Source: Micromonospora sp. NBRC 110009
GTDB lineage: Bacteria; Actinomycetota; Actinomycetes; Mycobacteriales; Micromonosporaceae
Direction of reading: 5' to 3'
Length of the DNA stretch: 64,000 nucleotides
NCBI RefSeq assembly: GCF_030518795.1
Contig: NZ_CP130427.1
Coordinates: 6,324,001-6,388,000, forward strand
The translations under genes were made by a program, and so were the position numbers. Numbering within the stretch: position 1 is the stretch's first letter; every line of letters starts with the position of its first letter. Positions 18,495 through 27,127 of this stretch are shown here, piece after piece. The notes beneath the pieces are model-generated. The model was given only the letters and a program-made list of their open reading frames with translations, made no database searches and was not told the origin of the DNA.

Positions 18495-18719
18495 TCACTC
18501 GGTGGCGCCGAACGGTTCGGTCCGCACGTACCGCATGGTCCAGGTGCCGTAGCCGTCGCGGTGGTCCCGTTCGTAGAGGTGGTCGGCCTCGCCTACGGCC
18601 CGCCCGTCCGGGTGGCGCAGGATCCACCGGTGCGGCGGCTCGCCGTCCGACTCGGCCGGCACCTCCCGGACCAGCTCGTCGGCGGGTCCGCCGACGAACC
18701 GCACGCGTACCAACGCCAC
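18495..18719 (-). CDS. 74-residue conserved hypothetical protein
   Basis: The GTG at 18719 has GGAGGG about eight bases upstream. The protein is acidic, with several aromatic residues (R-W-I-L-R-H-P near the centre and Y-G-T-W-T-M-R-Y towards the end), which suggests a small compact beta-rich fold. There are no Cys, membrane spans or known motifs. It diverges from the Ser/Thr kinase gene and converges with the hydrolase gene. The function is unknown. Confidence 0.6.
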   Translation of the reverse strand: MALVRVRFVGGPADELVREVPAESDGEPPHRWILRHPDGRAVGEADHLYERDHRDGYGTWTMRYVRTEPFGATE

Positions 18720-18890
18720 CCCGCACCCTCCGTTCCGCAGCCGGCACCCACCGTCACGGCGGCCCTGGAGGCGAAGCTACCCCGCCCCGCCGCGCGCCGG
18801 GCCCGAAACCCCCGGCGGTTTGCCCTGCTGGGGGCCGGGGTACCGCGATCCGAAGCAGGTCGGGGGCCGGACGAGGGCGAGGAGTGGTCG

Positions 18891-19856
18891 ATGAGGACGC
18901 TGGGCGGGCGGTACGAGCTCGAACAGCGCGTCGGCATCGGCGGGATGTCGGAGGTGTGGCGCGCCCACGACCTCGTGCTGGACCGGACAGTCGCGGTCAA
19001 GCTGATCTCCCCCGGGCTGGACGGCGAGGCCACCTCGGTGGAGCGGATCCGGGCCGAGGCGCGGTCCGCGGCCCGGTTGGTGCACCCGAACGTGGCGAGC
19101 GTGCACGACTTCGGCACCTCCCCGGCCCCGGACGGACGCGAGGTGCCCTACATCGTGATGGAGCTGGCCGAGGGTGAGACGCTCGCGACGCACCTGCGCG
19201 AGGGTCCGCTGGACTGGCGGATCGCGGTCCGGGTCTGCGCCGAGGTGAGCGCCGCGCTGGCCGCCGCGCACGCGCACGACATCGTGCACCGCGACGTGAA
19301 GCCGGCGAACGTGATCCTCACCCCGGCCGGGGTGAAGGTGCTCGACTTCGGCATCGCCACCTCGCCCGGGGCGGTCGACCACACGCCGGACGGCATGGTG
19401 GTGGGGACCCCCGCGTACCTGGCGCCGGAGCAGCTCGACCGGCAGCCGGCCACCCCGGCGGCCGACATGTACGCCCTCGGCGTGCTGCTCTACTACGCCC
19501 TGTCCGGTCGGCTCCCGTACGCCGCCTGCAGCGCGACCCAGTTGCTGGGCGAGCGCCGGCGCCAGCCGCCGGAGCCGCTGCCCCCGATCGAGGGACTGCC
19601 GGCGGAGATCGCCGACCTGTGCCGGCGCTGCCTCGCCGACGAACCGGCCGCCCGGCCCACGAGCCTGATGGCGGCGCTGCTGCTGGCCGAGGTGGTGGAC
19701 GCCCGGGTGTACGTCCCGATGCTGGCGGCCATGCCCCGGCAGCGCTCCGCGGCGGTGTCGCCGTGGACCGAGCGGGCGGCCGCCGAGGCGACCGAGGCGA
19801 TGGCCGTCGAGGCGCACCCGAGGGACCGGACCCGATCCTCGTCACCGGCGCACTGA
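18891..19856 (+). CDS. Soluble PknB-type serine/threonine protein kinase
   Basis: 321 residues. All kinase subdomains are present: G-I-G-G-M-S-E-V-W (glycine loop, residue ~17), V-A-V-K-L (ATP-anchoring Lys), H-R-D-V-K-P-A-N (catalytic loop), D-F-G-I-A and G-T-P-A-Y-L-A-P-E-Q. After the kinase domain (~270 residues) there is only a short Ala/Glu-rich tail with no membrane helix or sensor domain, so it should act in the cytoplasm. The ATG at 18891 follows GAGGAG at good spacing. Upstream in-frame sequence back to 18561 belongs to the opposite-strand gene region and is rejected. No phosphatase or FHA partner is adjacent. Confidence 0.93.
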   Translation: MRTLGGRYELEQRVGIGGMSEVWRAHDLVLDRTVAVKLISPGLDGEATSVERIRAEARSAARLVHPNVASVHDFGTSPAPDGREVPYIVMELAEGETLATHLREGPLDWRIAVRVCAEVSAALAAAHAHDIVHRDVKPANVILTPAGVKVLDFGIATSPGAVDHTPDGMVVGTPAYLAPEQLDRQPATPAADMYALGVLLYYALSGRLPYAACSATQLLGERRRQPPEPLPPIEGLPAEIADLCRRCLADEPAARPTSLMAALLLAEVVDARVYVPMLAAMPRQRSAAVSPWTERAAAEATEAMAVEAHPRDRTRSSSPAH

Positions 19857-19943
19857 GGTTCTCCGGCAGGTCAGAGCGGCCCAGCTGCGGTTTCGCCGGA
19901 CGGGCGTCGGGTAGCCGGGCGGGTGACTGACGGGAGGAACGCG

Positions 19944-20372
19944 ATGCCGGATCCGAGTTCCTGGCTGCCCGAGACGGCCACGGCGACCGCCGCCGGCGGT
20001 CACGTGCGCACCGACGACGGGGGCCTCTCCACCGCCCTGGCGTCCCCGCTGGCGCCGCACTGCACCGGCCTGACGCCCGAGCAGCTGCTGGCCGCCGCCT
20101 TCGCGTCCTGCCTGCATCACGCGGCAGTGGAGGCGGCCGGCGAGATCACCGACGAGGCGCACACGGTCGAGGTGACCGCGGAGGCGAAGCTGGGCCGTGA
20201 CGACGACGGCCGGTACCGGGCCGACGTGCACGCCGAGATCTCCTCCGCCGGCCTCACCCGGGAGCAACTGGCCGACCTGGTCGCGCACGCCGATCGGCTA
20301 TGGCCCTTCTCCAGCGGCGACAGCAGCCGGCACCGGCTGACCGTCACCCCCGCGGAGAACGCGCGGCACTGA
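19944..20372 (+). CDS. OsmC/Ohr-family protein lacking the second redox cysteine
   Basis: 142 residues. The fold is identified by the central helix L-L-A-A-A-F-A-S-C-L-H-H-A, which carries the peroxidatic Cys, and by the preceding G-L-T-P-E-Q motif. In Ohr/OsmC the resolving Cys lies in a C-P-x-S element in the last third. Here that element reads L-W-P-F-S-S-G-D, so the resolving Cys is replaced by Trp. The protein may use an external thiol, act as a one-Cys enzyme or bind ligands only. The ATG at 19944 is chosen over a GTG at 19923 because GGGAGG lies seven bases before it. It probably acts in the cytoplasm against organic hydroperoxides. Confidence 0.85.
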   Translation: MPDPSSWLPETATATAAGGHVRTDDGGLSTALASPLAPHCTGLTPEQLLAAAFASCLHHAAVEAAGEITDEAHTVEVTAEAKLGRDDDGRYRADVHAEISSAGLTREQLADLVAHADRLWPFSSGDSSRHRLTVTPAENARH

Positions 20373-20378
20373 CCGCGC

Positions 20379-21317
20379 TCACCAGCGGAAGCCGGCGGTC
20401 ACCGCCCGATGGTCGCTGTCCGGGGTGTGCAGCACCCCCGCCGCGGTGGGGGTGAGCCCCCGGTAGAGGACGTGGTCCGGGCGGGTCACCGGGAGGTCCG
20501 CCGGCCAGGTGAAGCCGAACCCCTGTCCGGCGTCGGCCTGCGCGTCGCGCAGCAGCCGGGTGAGCGGGACGAAGACCCGGTCGGTGGTGGCGGTGTTGAG
20601 GTCGCCCAGCACCACCAGCCGGGGAGCGTCGTCGGCCCGGACCGTGGCGGCGAGCGCGGCGAGGGTCTCGTCCCGGGTGGCGGTGTGTCCGGCCCGGGCG
20701 GAGCCCAGGTGCACCACGTAGACGACCAGGTCGCCCTGGGGGGCGGCCACCACCGCGCGGAGCGCCCGGTCCCAGCCCAGGCCGGTGTCCACGCCGTGGG
20801 ACGCCCGGATCGGCCACCGGCTCCACAGCGCGACCGTCGACACCGCCGCCCGGTGCGGATAGCGGTGGCCGAGCGCCGCCTCCACCCGGTCGCCGTCGTC
20901 GACCTCCTGGAGCCCGATCAGGTCCGGGGCCGCACCGACGAGCGCGTCGAGCGTGGCGGCCGGGTCGGGATTCCCGGACCGCAGGTTCTGGCTGGCCACC
21001 CGGACCGAGGCGGGGCCGGCGCCGGCCGCGGGCGGCAGCCACACGCCGCCGTAGAGGGCGAGCCAGAGCAGCGCGGGGAGGGCCACCGCGACCAACGCCC
21101 ACCTGGAGCGGCGCAGCGCCGCCGCAAGCGCGAGCAGGGGTACGCCGAGGCCGAGCAGCGGGGTGGCGCTGTCCACCAGGCTGCCCAGGCCGTGCACGTT
21201 GGGCACCGCCCGGTGGCCGGCGAGGAGCGCGGCGAGCAGCACGGCGAGGACGATGACCACCGATCCCCGCCGGCCCCGCCGGCCGGCCGGGTCATCGGCG
21301 GCCCGTTCATCGACCAT
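20379..21317 (-). CDS. Membrane-anchored endonuclease/exonuclease/phosphatase family protein
   Basis: 312 residues. Three N-terminal membrane helices (about residues 20-40, 48-68 and 72-95) precede an extracytoplasmic EEP domain. Catalytic motifs are clear: S-Q-N-L-R-S-G-N at the domain start, L-I-G-L-Q-E-V-D-D with the metal-binding Glu, V-V-L-G-D-L-N-T-A-T, R-P-D-H-V-L-Y and the terminal S-D-H-R-A-V. Exported EEP proteins hydrolyse phosphodiesters such as nucleic acid or lipid headgroups. The ATG at 21317 has GGAG at good spacing; another at 21338 sits directly after TATACG and is the alternative. It converges with the OsmC gene (6 bp). The substrate is undetermined. Confidence 0.88.
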   Translation of the reverse strand: MVDERAADDPAGRRGRRGSVVIVLAVLLAALLAGHRAVPNVHGLGSLVDSATPLLGLGVPLLALAAALRRSRWALVAVALPALLWLALYGGVWLPPAAGAGPASVRVASQNLRSGNPDPAATLDALVGAAPDLIGLQEVDDGDRVEAALGHRYPHRAAVSTVALWSRWPIRASHGVDTGLGWDRALRAVVAAPQGDLVVYVVHLGSARAGHTATRDETLAALAATVRADDAPRLVVLGDLNTATTDRVFVPLTRLLRDAQADAGQGFGFTWPADLPVTRPDHVLYRGLTPTAAGVLHTPDSDHRAVTAGFRW

Positions 21318-21659
21318 CTGCTCCGTCACCGTCCGCATCGTATAGAGCCGCCCGACCGCCGGCCGCGGTGATCCCGGTACGGCCACCGCCACCGTCCCTG
21401 GCCCTCCGGCCCCCACCCGCATCCCCGGCTGAACGAGGTGCTCATGGGCCGAACGGAGGAGGGGCGTGCAGGCCGGCAGGAAAACGATCATCCGCCTGAT
21501 TCGCACTCCCCTTTCCCATATTCCTGACAAATACGAAAGGCAAGAAGCGCCCCTTTCATGGATCACCGAGCGTAATGCCGGTGCGGATCATGGCAAATTG
21601 TGGCGCATGCCACCAACTACCCCGATGGCAACGGCCGGGATGCTTTCTAGCCTCGGCGG
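21318..21659. other. Divergent intergenic region between the EEP gene and the anchored lysozyme-like gene
   Basis: 342 bp without a supported gene. Bases 21480-21620 are clearly richer in A and T than the surroundings. The region ends with a leaderless-type TAGCCT before 21660 and has TATACG near the EEP start. It most likely holds two divergent promoters. No operator-like palindrome of note was seen. Confidence 0.5.
21648..21653 (+). promoter_or_regulatory. Leaderless-type -10 (TAGCCT)
   Basis: TAGCCT ends 6 nt before the GTG at 21660; no Shine-Dalgarno sequence precedes that GTG. Confidence 0.5.
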
Positions 21660-22487
21660 GTGCAGCCCGACGACTCCCCTGAGCAGCAGCCGACCGAGAA
21701 GCGCCCCGTTCGCCGTACGATCGACCCGGCATCAGCCGAAAGGAGGATCGGGCGGCACCGGGCCCCCGAGCCGCCCCGTCGCCGGCCCTTCTCGTCGGCC
21801 CCCGCGCGGATCGCGGTCGCCACCGGTGTGACCTGCTGCCTCGGCCTCATCGGCTTCGTCGGGGCCGAGGACACCGGCCAGCACCACGAGCCCGTCCGCG
21901 AGATGATGGCCGACCGCGCGGCCGCCGACGCGCAGCAGCGCGCCTCCCGCGACTTCGAGCGGACCGCGGTACCGGTCACCCCCCTCCCGGTCGCCACCCC
22001 GAGCCCCACGCCCACCAGGAAGGCGCCGAAGAAGCCCGTCCGGCCCAAGCACCCCCGCCCGGTCGCCGGTCTCGACCAGCGCCAGATGGACAACGCCAAG
22101 ACGATCGTCGACGTCGGGCGGGCCATGAAGCTGCCGCGCAAGGCGCTGGTGATCGCCGTCGCCACCGCCATGCAGGAGAGCAACCTCTACAACCTGGCCA
22201 GCGACGTGCTGCCCGAGTCCTACGACTACCCGCACCAGGGCAGCGGCTCCGACCACGACTCGGTCGGGCTGTTCCAGCAGCGGCCGAGCAGCGGCTGGGG
22301 CACCGTCGCCCAGATCATGCGCCCGGCGTACGCCGCCCGCGCCTTCTTCAGCGCGCTCGAGGAGGTGCCCGGCTGGCAGGACATGAGCCTCACCCAGGCC
22401 GCCCAGGCCGTGCAGGTCTCCGCCTTCCCCGACGCGTACGCCCAGCACGAGCAGCGGGCGACCACGGTGGTCGCGGCGCTGGTCTGA
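21660..22487 (+). CDS. Membrane-anchored lysozyme-like (SLT-type) cell-wall protein
   Basis: 275 residues. A basic cytoplasmic N-terminus (~45 residues) leads to one membrane span (about 48-68), then a Pro/Thr/Lys-rich linker. The C-terminal domain, from about residue 140, is shared with the duplicated genes at 49951 and 54773. Shared motifs include A-T-A-M-Q-E-S-N-L, with a Glu placed like the catalytic Glu of lysozyme-fold transglycosylases, D-H-D-S-V-G-L-F-Q-Q-R-P-S-S-G-W and G-W-Q-D-M-S-L-T-Q-A-A-Q. I therefore infer peptidoglycan binding or cleavage outside the membrane; activity is not demonstrated. The GTG start sits 6 nt after TAGCCT, fitting a leaderless transcript. It converges with the DivIVA-like gene, 6 bp away. 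Confidence 0.75.
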   Translation: MQPDDSPEQQPTEKRPVRRTIDPASAERRIGRHRAPEPPRRRPFSSAPARIAVATGVTCCLGLIGFVGAEDTGQHHEPVREMMADRAAADAQQRASRDFERTAVPVTPLPVATPSPTPTRKAPKKPVRPKHPRPVAGLDQRQMDNAKTIVDVGRAMKLPRKALVIAVATAMQESNLYNLASDVLPESYDYPHQGSGSDHDSVGLFQQRPSSGWGTVAQIMRPAYAARAFFSALEEVPGWQDMSLTQAAQAVQVSAFPDAYAQHEQRATTVVAALV

Positions 22488-22493
22488 GCCGGT

Positions 22494-23030
22494 TCAGGCG
22501 GCCGCGCTGCGCTCGGCGGACCCCGCCCCGGCGTCACCGGACGCGCCGGCGCCCCGGGTCGCCGGCACCCCTGCCGCCGCGGTCGCCGTGTCCGCCGGAA
22601 CCGTGTCGACCCGCGCCCCGGACAGGATCTCCTCCACCCGGGCCTCCCGCCGCCGGCGGGCCAGCAGCGCCGCCTCGAAGTCGCGGCGCGCCCGCACCGC
22701 CTCGGCGTACGCCTGCTCACGCACCCGGTGGGCCTCCTCCCGGGCGGCCTCCAGCTCGCTGCGCGCCGCGGCCAGCAGCGCGGCGGCCTCCCGCTCGACG
22801 GCCGCGGCGCCGGCCCGGACGGCGGGGAGGTCGCCTTCGGCCGGCGCGGTGCGGCGGCGGAGGAAGTCGCAGAGGTGGCTCGCCTCCTGCCGGATCTGAT
22901 CGAACTCGCGGCCGGCACCGGCGGCGCTCTCCGCCCGCGCCGCGAGCCGGACCAACCGGATCCCCAGCTCGTCGAGGCAGGAATCCACCTGCCGCTGGTC
23001 GTAGCCGGTCTCAACGACGGAGAACCTCAT
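22494..23030 (-). CDS. DivIVA-domain coiled-coil protein
   Basis: 178 residues. The first ~30 residues resemble the DivIVA membrane-targeting segment (M-R-F-S-V-V-E-T-G-Y-D-Q-R-Q-V-D). A long Ala/Arg/Glu-rich stretch (about 35-145) with heptad spacing predicts a coiled coil, and the Ala/Thr/Gly-rich tail is disordered. DivIVA-like proteins of actinobacteria mark curved membrane or polar growth sites. The ATG at 23030 is preferred over a start at 23126 because the DivIVA motif begins exactly there and a G-rich site precedes it. It lies downstream of the SpoIIE/B12/STAS operon on the same strand, with a 124-bp gap. A role in polar growth is plausible but unproven. Confidence 0.75.
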   Translation of the reverse strand: MRFSVVETGYDQRQVDSCLDELGIRLVRLAARAESAAGAGREFDQIRQEASHLCDFLRRRTAPAEGDLPAVRAGAAAVEREAAALLAAARSELEAAREEAHRVREQAYAEAVRARRDFEAALLARRRREARVEEILSGARVDTVPADTATAAAGVPATRGAGASGDAGAGSAERSAAA

Positions 23031-23154
23031 ACTGTCGCCCCCCAGGCAGCTGGTGTTACTTCCCCACCTGCCGATCCTGAGGGGTGACGCCGACTCGCGC
23101 GGCCGTTCCCGCAAATTGTTCAGCATCCGCGCGCCGGCGCTACCAGCCGGCAGC

Positions 23155-23601
23155 TCAGGAGTGCTTGGGGAGCACGACCACGCGGCCGAAGAACTCGTCG
23201 ATCCGGCGCACCACGTCGTTGAAGTCGTCCAGGTCGATCGGCTTCGTCACGTACGCGTTGGCCTGGAGGGTGTAGCTGCCGAGGATGTCGGTGTCGGCGT
23301 TGGAGGTGGTGAGCACGACGATCGGGATGGTCCGCAGGTCCTCGTCCCGCTTGACCTCGCCGAGCACCTGCCGCCCGTCCATCCGCGGCATGTTCAGGTC
23401 GAGCAGGATGACGTCCGGCCGCTGGGCCTCGCGGTGCCGGCCCTCCCGCCGGAGGAACTCGATCGCCTCCTGGCCGTCGCCGACCACGTCGATCACCTTG
23501 TCGACGTCGGAGTCCGCGAGGGCCTCCTCGATCATCAGGACGTCACCCGGGTCGTCGTCCACCACGAGGATACGAACGGGGCTCGGGGTGCGTGGGCCCA
23601 T
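23155..23601 (-). CDS. Receiver-only response regulator (Rcp1/CheY-like)
   Basis: 148 residues, one receiver domain with no output domain. Acidic pocket V-V-D-D-D-P-G-D, phospho-accepting Asp in I-L-L-D-L-N-M-P-R-M-D-G, Thr in V-L-T-T-S-N and Lys in Y-V-T-K-P-I-D are intact. The D-D-D-P-G-D-V-L-M-I-E-E-A-L pattern is typical of the Rcp1 subgroup, which partners with phytochrome- or PAS-type histidine kinases. The ATG at 23601 follows AGCAGG; an upstream start at 23643 lacks a ribosome site. It is the last gene of the SpoIIE-B12-STAS run, 73 bp after the STAS gene. A phosphorelay input to that module is possible, but no kinase is adjacent. Confidence 0.9.
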   Translation of the reverse strand: MGPRTPSPVRILVVDDDPGDVLMIEEALADSDVDKVIDVVGDGQEAIEFLRREGRHREAQRPDVILLDLNMPRMDGRQVLGEVKRDEDLRTIPIVVLTTSNADTDILGSYTLQANAYVTKPIDLDDFNDVVRRIDEFFGRVVVLPKHS

Positions 23602-23674
23602 CAGGATTACCTGCTTCGTGTCGAGGGCGGAGCCGGACGCCACGATCGGCTCCCGGCCCGGGGAATCTAGCCGA

Positions 23675-24022
23675 TCAGAGGCCCGCGGAGGAGGCCGGGT
23701 CGGGCGCGTCGGCCTCGTATCGGAGGAGGTCGGCGAGCCCGGTTATCTGGAGCACCCGGGCGACCCGGCCGGTCGCCCCGGTGACCCGGAGCCAGCCGTC
23801 GTCGGCGGCGAGCAGGTTGTCCCCTCGGACGAAGGCCGCGATGCCGGTCGAGTCGCAGAAGGTCAGCTGGCTGAGGTCCAGCAGCAGCTGCCGGCGGCCC
23901 TCGGCGATCAGCCGGTCGATGGCGTCGTTGAGCTGCGGAGCGGTGCTCAGGTCGAGCTCGCCGGCAAGCTGGAGGCAGGCGTCGCCCTCGTCCCGCTGGG
24001 CGTACGTGACGGCGAACGCCAC
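23675..24022 (-). CDS. STAS-domain anti-sigma factor antagonist
   Basis: 115 residues, a single STAS domain. The conserved phosphorylation site is present in L-T-F-C-D-S-T-G-I-A-A-F, with the Ser that anti-sigma kinases phosphorylate and SpoIIE phosphatases dephosphorylate. The GTG at 24022 is chosen because GAGGGGGG lies just upstream. It follows the cobalamin-binding gene by 89 bp and precedes the receiver gene by 73 bp, all on the minus strand after the SpoIIE gene. Its unphosphorylated form should bind and sequester an anti-sigma factor, freeing a sigma factor. That partner is not in the window. Confidence 0.92.
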   Translation of the reverse strand: MAFAVTYAQRDEGDACLQLAGELDLSTAPQLNDAIDRLIAEGRRQLLLDLSQLTFCDSTGIAAFVRGDNLLAADDGWLRVTGATGRVARVLQITGLADLLRYEADAPDPASSAGL

Positions 24023-24111
24023 CGTGGCCCCCCTCGCTCCCACCACAAGCGGGACGCTTGCAGTTCAGCAAGTATACGCGGATTCCCCCGCCGAGCCTGA
24101 ATCCAGGCCGG

Positions 24112-25161
24112 TCACTGGGTCGGCTTCGCCCCCGACCCGGCGACCAGCACCCGGGCCCGCTCCAGGAAGCCCCCCGCCCGGGGAAAGTCGCGCAGCTGCT
24201 GTCCATAGTGATCGAGGGTGAGCCCGACCGCGCGCGCCGGGACGTGCCGGCTGGTCAGGATCTCCACCAGCCACTCGGTGAACTCGGTGAACAGCGTCTC
24301 GTCGTCGACGTAGAGCGCGGCAGCCAGGAAGTCGACGATGTAGCCGAGGTCGCTGACGGTCGAGTCGAGCTGCGCCGGGGTGTAGTCGCGCACGGCCGGC
24401 ACCCGCTCGCGCAGGTCGGCGAGCGCGCTGTCGATCAGCTCGCCGCGCCGCTTGACCAGGCTGGCGTACTCGTCGTCGGCCAGGTGGTCCAGCCGGGCGG
24501 GCGGCACGGCGTGCAGGGCCCGCTCGTCGGCGACGAGGTCGGCCGCGGCCGGCGCCGCCGGGGCCCACGGCACCCCGAGCAGCCGGGCCCAGCGCCCGTC
24601 GTCGCCGAAGCCCCGCCCACCGACCAGCACCGGCACGTCGGAACGGCGGCACGCCTCGATCATCCGGTGCGCGTACGGCAGGCGCATCGGCAGCGCGCAG
24701 GCCAGGGCGACCGCGTGCGCGTCGTACCGGTGCAGGTAGGAAACCAGGTGGGCGGCGGGGACGCTGGCCCCGAGGAAGGTGACCTGCCAGCCGCGCAGCC
24801 GCAGCACCTCGGCCACCAGCCGGGCCGGCAGCGCGTGCCACTCGCCGTCCATGCAGGCCACCACGATCCGGCCCCGGGTAGGCCGCGGATCGGCGTACGC
24901 GGCGACGGCCGCCACCACCCGCTCGCTGATGTGGGTGGCCGCGTGCTCCTGGGCCACGCTCCACTCGTTGCGCGCCCACCGCTCCCCCACCTCGGCCTGC
25001 GCCGGGGCGACCAGCTCCAGCAGCACCCGCTCGGCCGGCACCCCGGCCGCCAGCAACGCGGTGGCCACCTCGACCGCGGCGTACTCGTCGGCCTCCTCCA
25101 GGCACTCCAGATAGCCCGGGTAGGCGGCTGCCGGGTCGGCGGCCAGGGTCCTCGCGGTCAC
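24112..25161 (-). CDS. Cobalamin-binding sensor protein, CarH-like without DNA-binding domain
   Basis: 349 residues. Residues ~10-90 form a helical bundle with the CarH-type motif W62-x9-E72-H73, which in CarH caps the upper face of adenosylcobalamin. Residues ~97-215 are a Rossmann-like B12-binding domain. H109 in M-D-G-E-W-H-A-L-P stands where the cobalt-ligating His lies, though the usual Gly three residues later is Pro. The C-terminal ~125 residues are helical (D-L-G-Y-I-V-D-F-L-A-A-A-L) and unassigned; they resemble the helical sensor domains of RsbR-type proteins. There is no MerR helix-turn-helix. The GTG start overlaps the SpoIIE stop as GTGA, so the two are co-translated. I infer a B12- or light-responsive modulator of the phosphatase. 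Confidence 0.85.
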   Translation of the reverse strand: MTARTLAADPAAAYPGYLECLEEADEYAAVEVATALLAAGVPAERVLLELVAPAQAEVGERWARNEWSVAQEHAATHISERVVAAVAAYADPRPTRGRIVVACMDGEWHALPARLVAEVLRLRGWQVTFLGASVPAAHLVSYLHRYDAHAVALACALPMRLPYAHRMIEACRRSDVPVLVGGRGFGDDGRWARLLGVPWAPAAPAAADLVADERALHAVPPARLDHLADDEYASLVKRRGELIDSALADLRERVPAVRDYTPAQLDSTVSDLGYIVDFLAAALYVDDETLFTEFTEWLVEILTSRHVPARAVGLTLDHYGQQLRDFPRAGGFLERARVLVAGSGAKPTQ

Positions 25162-26918
25162 GCGCGGGCTCCTCTCGTCTCCTGGGCGCCGGCCGGGCCG
25201 GGCACCGCGTGCAGATGTCGGGCCGGCCTGGTCGCCGAGCCGGTCGCCCGCAGGGCGAGCACTGCGATGTCGTCGTGGTCGCCGTGGGCCAGCCAGTCAC
25301 AGGTCACCTGCTCGACCCGCTCGGCCAGCGCCGGGGCCGGCATCCGGTGACAGCCGGTGATCGCGTTCAGCAGCCGGTCGGCGCCGAACTGCTCGTCGCC
25401 GCGCCGCCCGCCCCGCGCCTCGGTCACCCCGTCGCTGTAGAGCAGGCACGTCTCGCCGGGCGCCAGCCGCACGGTGACCTCGCCGATGCGGGGATCCGGC
25501 ACCACGCCGATCAGCATGCCGCTCAGCGGCACCGCCTCGACCTCACCGGACTCGCGCAGCACCAGCGGCGGAAGGTGCCCGCCGCCGGCCATGGTCAGGG
25601 CGAGGCTGCCGTCCCGGTGCGGGCGCACCACACCGAGCACCATGGTGGCGAAGCGCCCCTGCCCGTGCGCCTGGGTGGTCTCCAGCAGCGCGTCGTTGAG
25701 CAGCTTCAACAGCCGCGCCGGTTGGGACTCGACCCGGTGCAGCGCCTGCAGGCACTGGCGGAGCTGGCCGGTGAAGACGGCCGCTTCGACGCCCTTGCCG
25801 GACACGTCACCGAGGAAGAAGACCGAGCCGCCGTCGCCCAGCCGGTGCGACCCGTAGAAGTCGCCGCCGATCCGCAGCCCCGCCTGCGCCGGCCGGTACG
25901 CCGTGCCCCACTGCACGCCGGCCGCCGCCGCCGGTTCGACGGGCAGGAGGCTGGCCTGGAGAGTGTCGGCGACCTCCGCCTGGTCGCGGTAGAGGACCGC
26001 GGTGGTCAGCGCGGCGCCGGCCCGGGCCGCGAAGGCGCGGAGCAGGTCGACGTCGGCCTCGTCGTACCAGCGGGAGGAGCGGCGGGCGACCAGCAGCACG
26101 CCCGCCGGATCGTCCCGGCCCGGCAGCGGCACCACCCGGGCGGTCGTCTCGGCCGCCGCCAGCCCGGGCAGCCAGCCCGCCTCGATGGCCTGCTCGACCA
26201 GCCAGTCCACCGCGTGCGGCTCGGCGCCGGCGAGCCCTTCCTGGATCGCGGCGGGCAGGGCCGTGGCGGCGAGCACCCCACCGTCCACGGCCGACGCGCC
26301 GTCGTCCGCGCGGGCGGCCCGCCACCAGCGGGCCCGTCCCGAGCGGGGGGCCAGCACCAGCACGGCGACGTCCGCCGTGGTCGGCACCGCGAGGCGGACC
26401 ACCGCGGCGGCGGCCCGGTCGGGGTGCAGCGGGTTGCCCAGCTTCTCGCCGACCACGGCGAGGAACGCCGAGCGGGCCCGCTCGGCGAGCAGCGCGTCGG
26501 CCCGGGTCACGCTCTCCGTGACGTCCTCGACGTACCAGCACCGGCGCCCCTTGGACAGCGGCACCTGACGCACCCGGAGCCGGCGGTCGTGGTGGGTGAA
26601 CTCGGCCGGCTCGTCCCCGGTCAGCGCGTCCACGCCGGCGGCGGCGAGCACCTCGCCGGGCACCACCTCGGGGATCAGCCGCTCCGCGACGGGGCTCAGG
26701 TGACGGACCACCCCGTCGACGTCGTGGACGATCAGGCCCTCGCGGAAGTGCTCCACCACCTCAGACCAGTCGGGGCTGGCGAGACCGCGGTCCGGGGCGA
26801 GCGGCGGCAGGGCGGCTGCCGACGGAACGCCGGCGGACCACGCTGGAGCCCGTGCGGTACTCGGCGTGGCGATCCGTCCGTCGCCCGGGTCAGAATCCCT
26901 GACGTCGGCAGCAGTCAC
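25158..26918 (-). CDS. PAS-GAF-SpoIIE (PP2C-type) serine phosphatase
   Basis: 586 residues. A PAS domain (about 48-140) and a GAF-like domain (about 150-310) precede a SpoIIE phosphatase domain. The phosphatase motifs are I-G-G-D-F-Y-G, G-D-V-S-G-K-G-V-E-A, M-A-G-G-G-H-L-P-P, Y-S-D-G-V-T-E-A and D-D-I-A-V-L-A-L; the metal-binding Asp residues are all present. The PAS lacks obvious flavin or heme residues, so its ligand is unknown. These enzymes dephosphorylate STAS antagonists; three STAS proteins are encoded within 2.6 kb. The GTG at 26918 is the first start before the coding pattern, with a G-rich AAGGAG further upstream. It overlaps the cobalamin-binding gene by 4 nt and diverges from another STAS gene. 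Confidence 0.93.
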   Translation of the reverse strand: MTAADVRDSDPGDGRIATPSTARAPAWSAGVPSAAALPPLAPDRGLASPDWSEVVEHFREGLIVHDVDGVVRHLSPVAERLIPEVVPGEVLAAAGVDALTGDEPAEFTHHDRRLRVRQVPLSKGRRCWYVEDVTESVTRADALLAERARSAFLAVVGEKLGNPLHPDRAAAAVVRLAVPTTADVAVLVLAPRSGRARWWRAARADDGASAVDGGVLAATALPAAIQEGLAGAEPHAVDWLVEQAIEAGWLPGLAAAETTARVVPLPGRDDPAGVLLVARRSSRWYDEADVDLLRAFAARAGAALTTAVLYRDQAEVADTLQASLLPVEPAAAAGVQWGTAYRPAQAGLRIGGDFYGSHRLGDGGSVFFLGDVSGKGVEAAVFTGQLRQCLQALHRVESQPARLLKLLNDALLETTQAHGQGRFATMVLGVVRPHRDGSLALTMAGGGHLPPLVLRESGEVEAVPLSGMLIGVVPDPRIGEVTVRLAPGETCLLYSDGVTEARGGRRGDEQFGADRLLNAITGCHRMPAPALAERVEQVTCDWLAHGDHDDIAVLALRATGSATRPARHLHAVPGPAGAQETRGARA

Positions 26919-27127
26919 CAGCTAAGCCCCACTCCTTCTCGATACCCTCGGTCCACCGGAAACGGTGCGTGTGGTCAGATCTCTTCGCCCCACCCTACGC
27001 CGGTATGCAGGCACCGCCACCCGCGGCGAGCGGCGGCTCGCCCTGCCCGGCGCCACCGAGCGGGGCGGTTCGGGGGTTGTTACGATCCGGACAACCCTGT
27101 CCAACCGGCAGGCTGCGGAAAGGCGTG

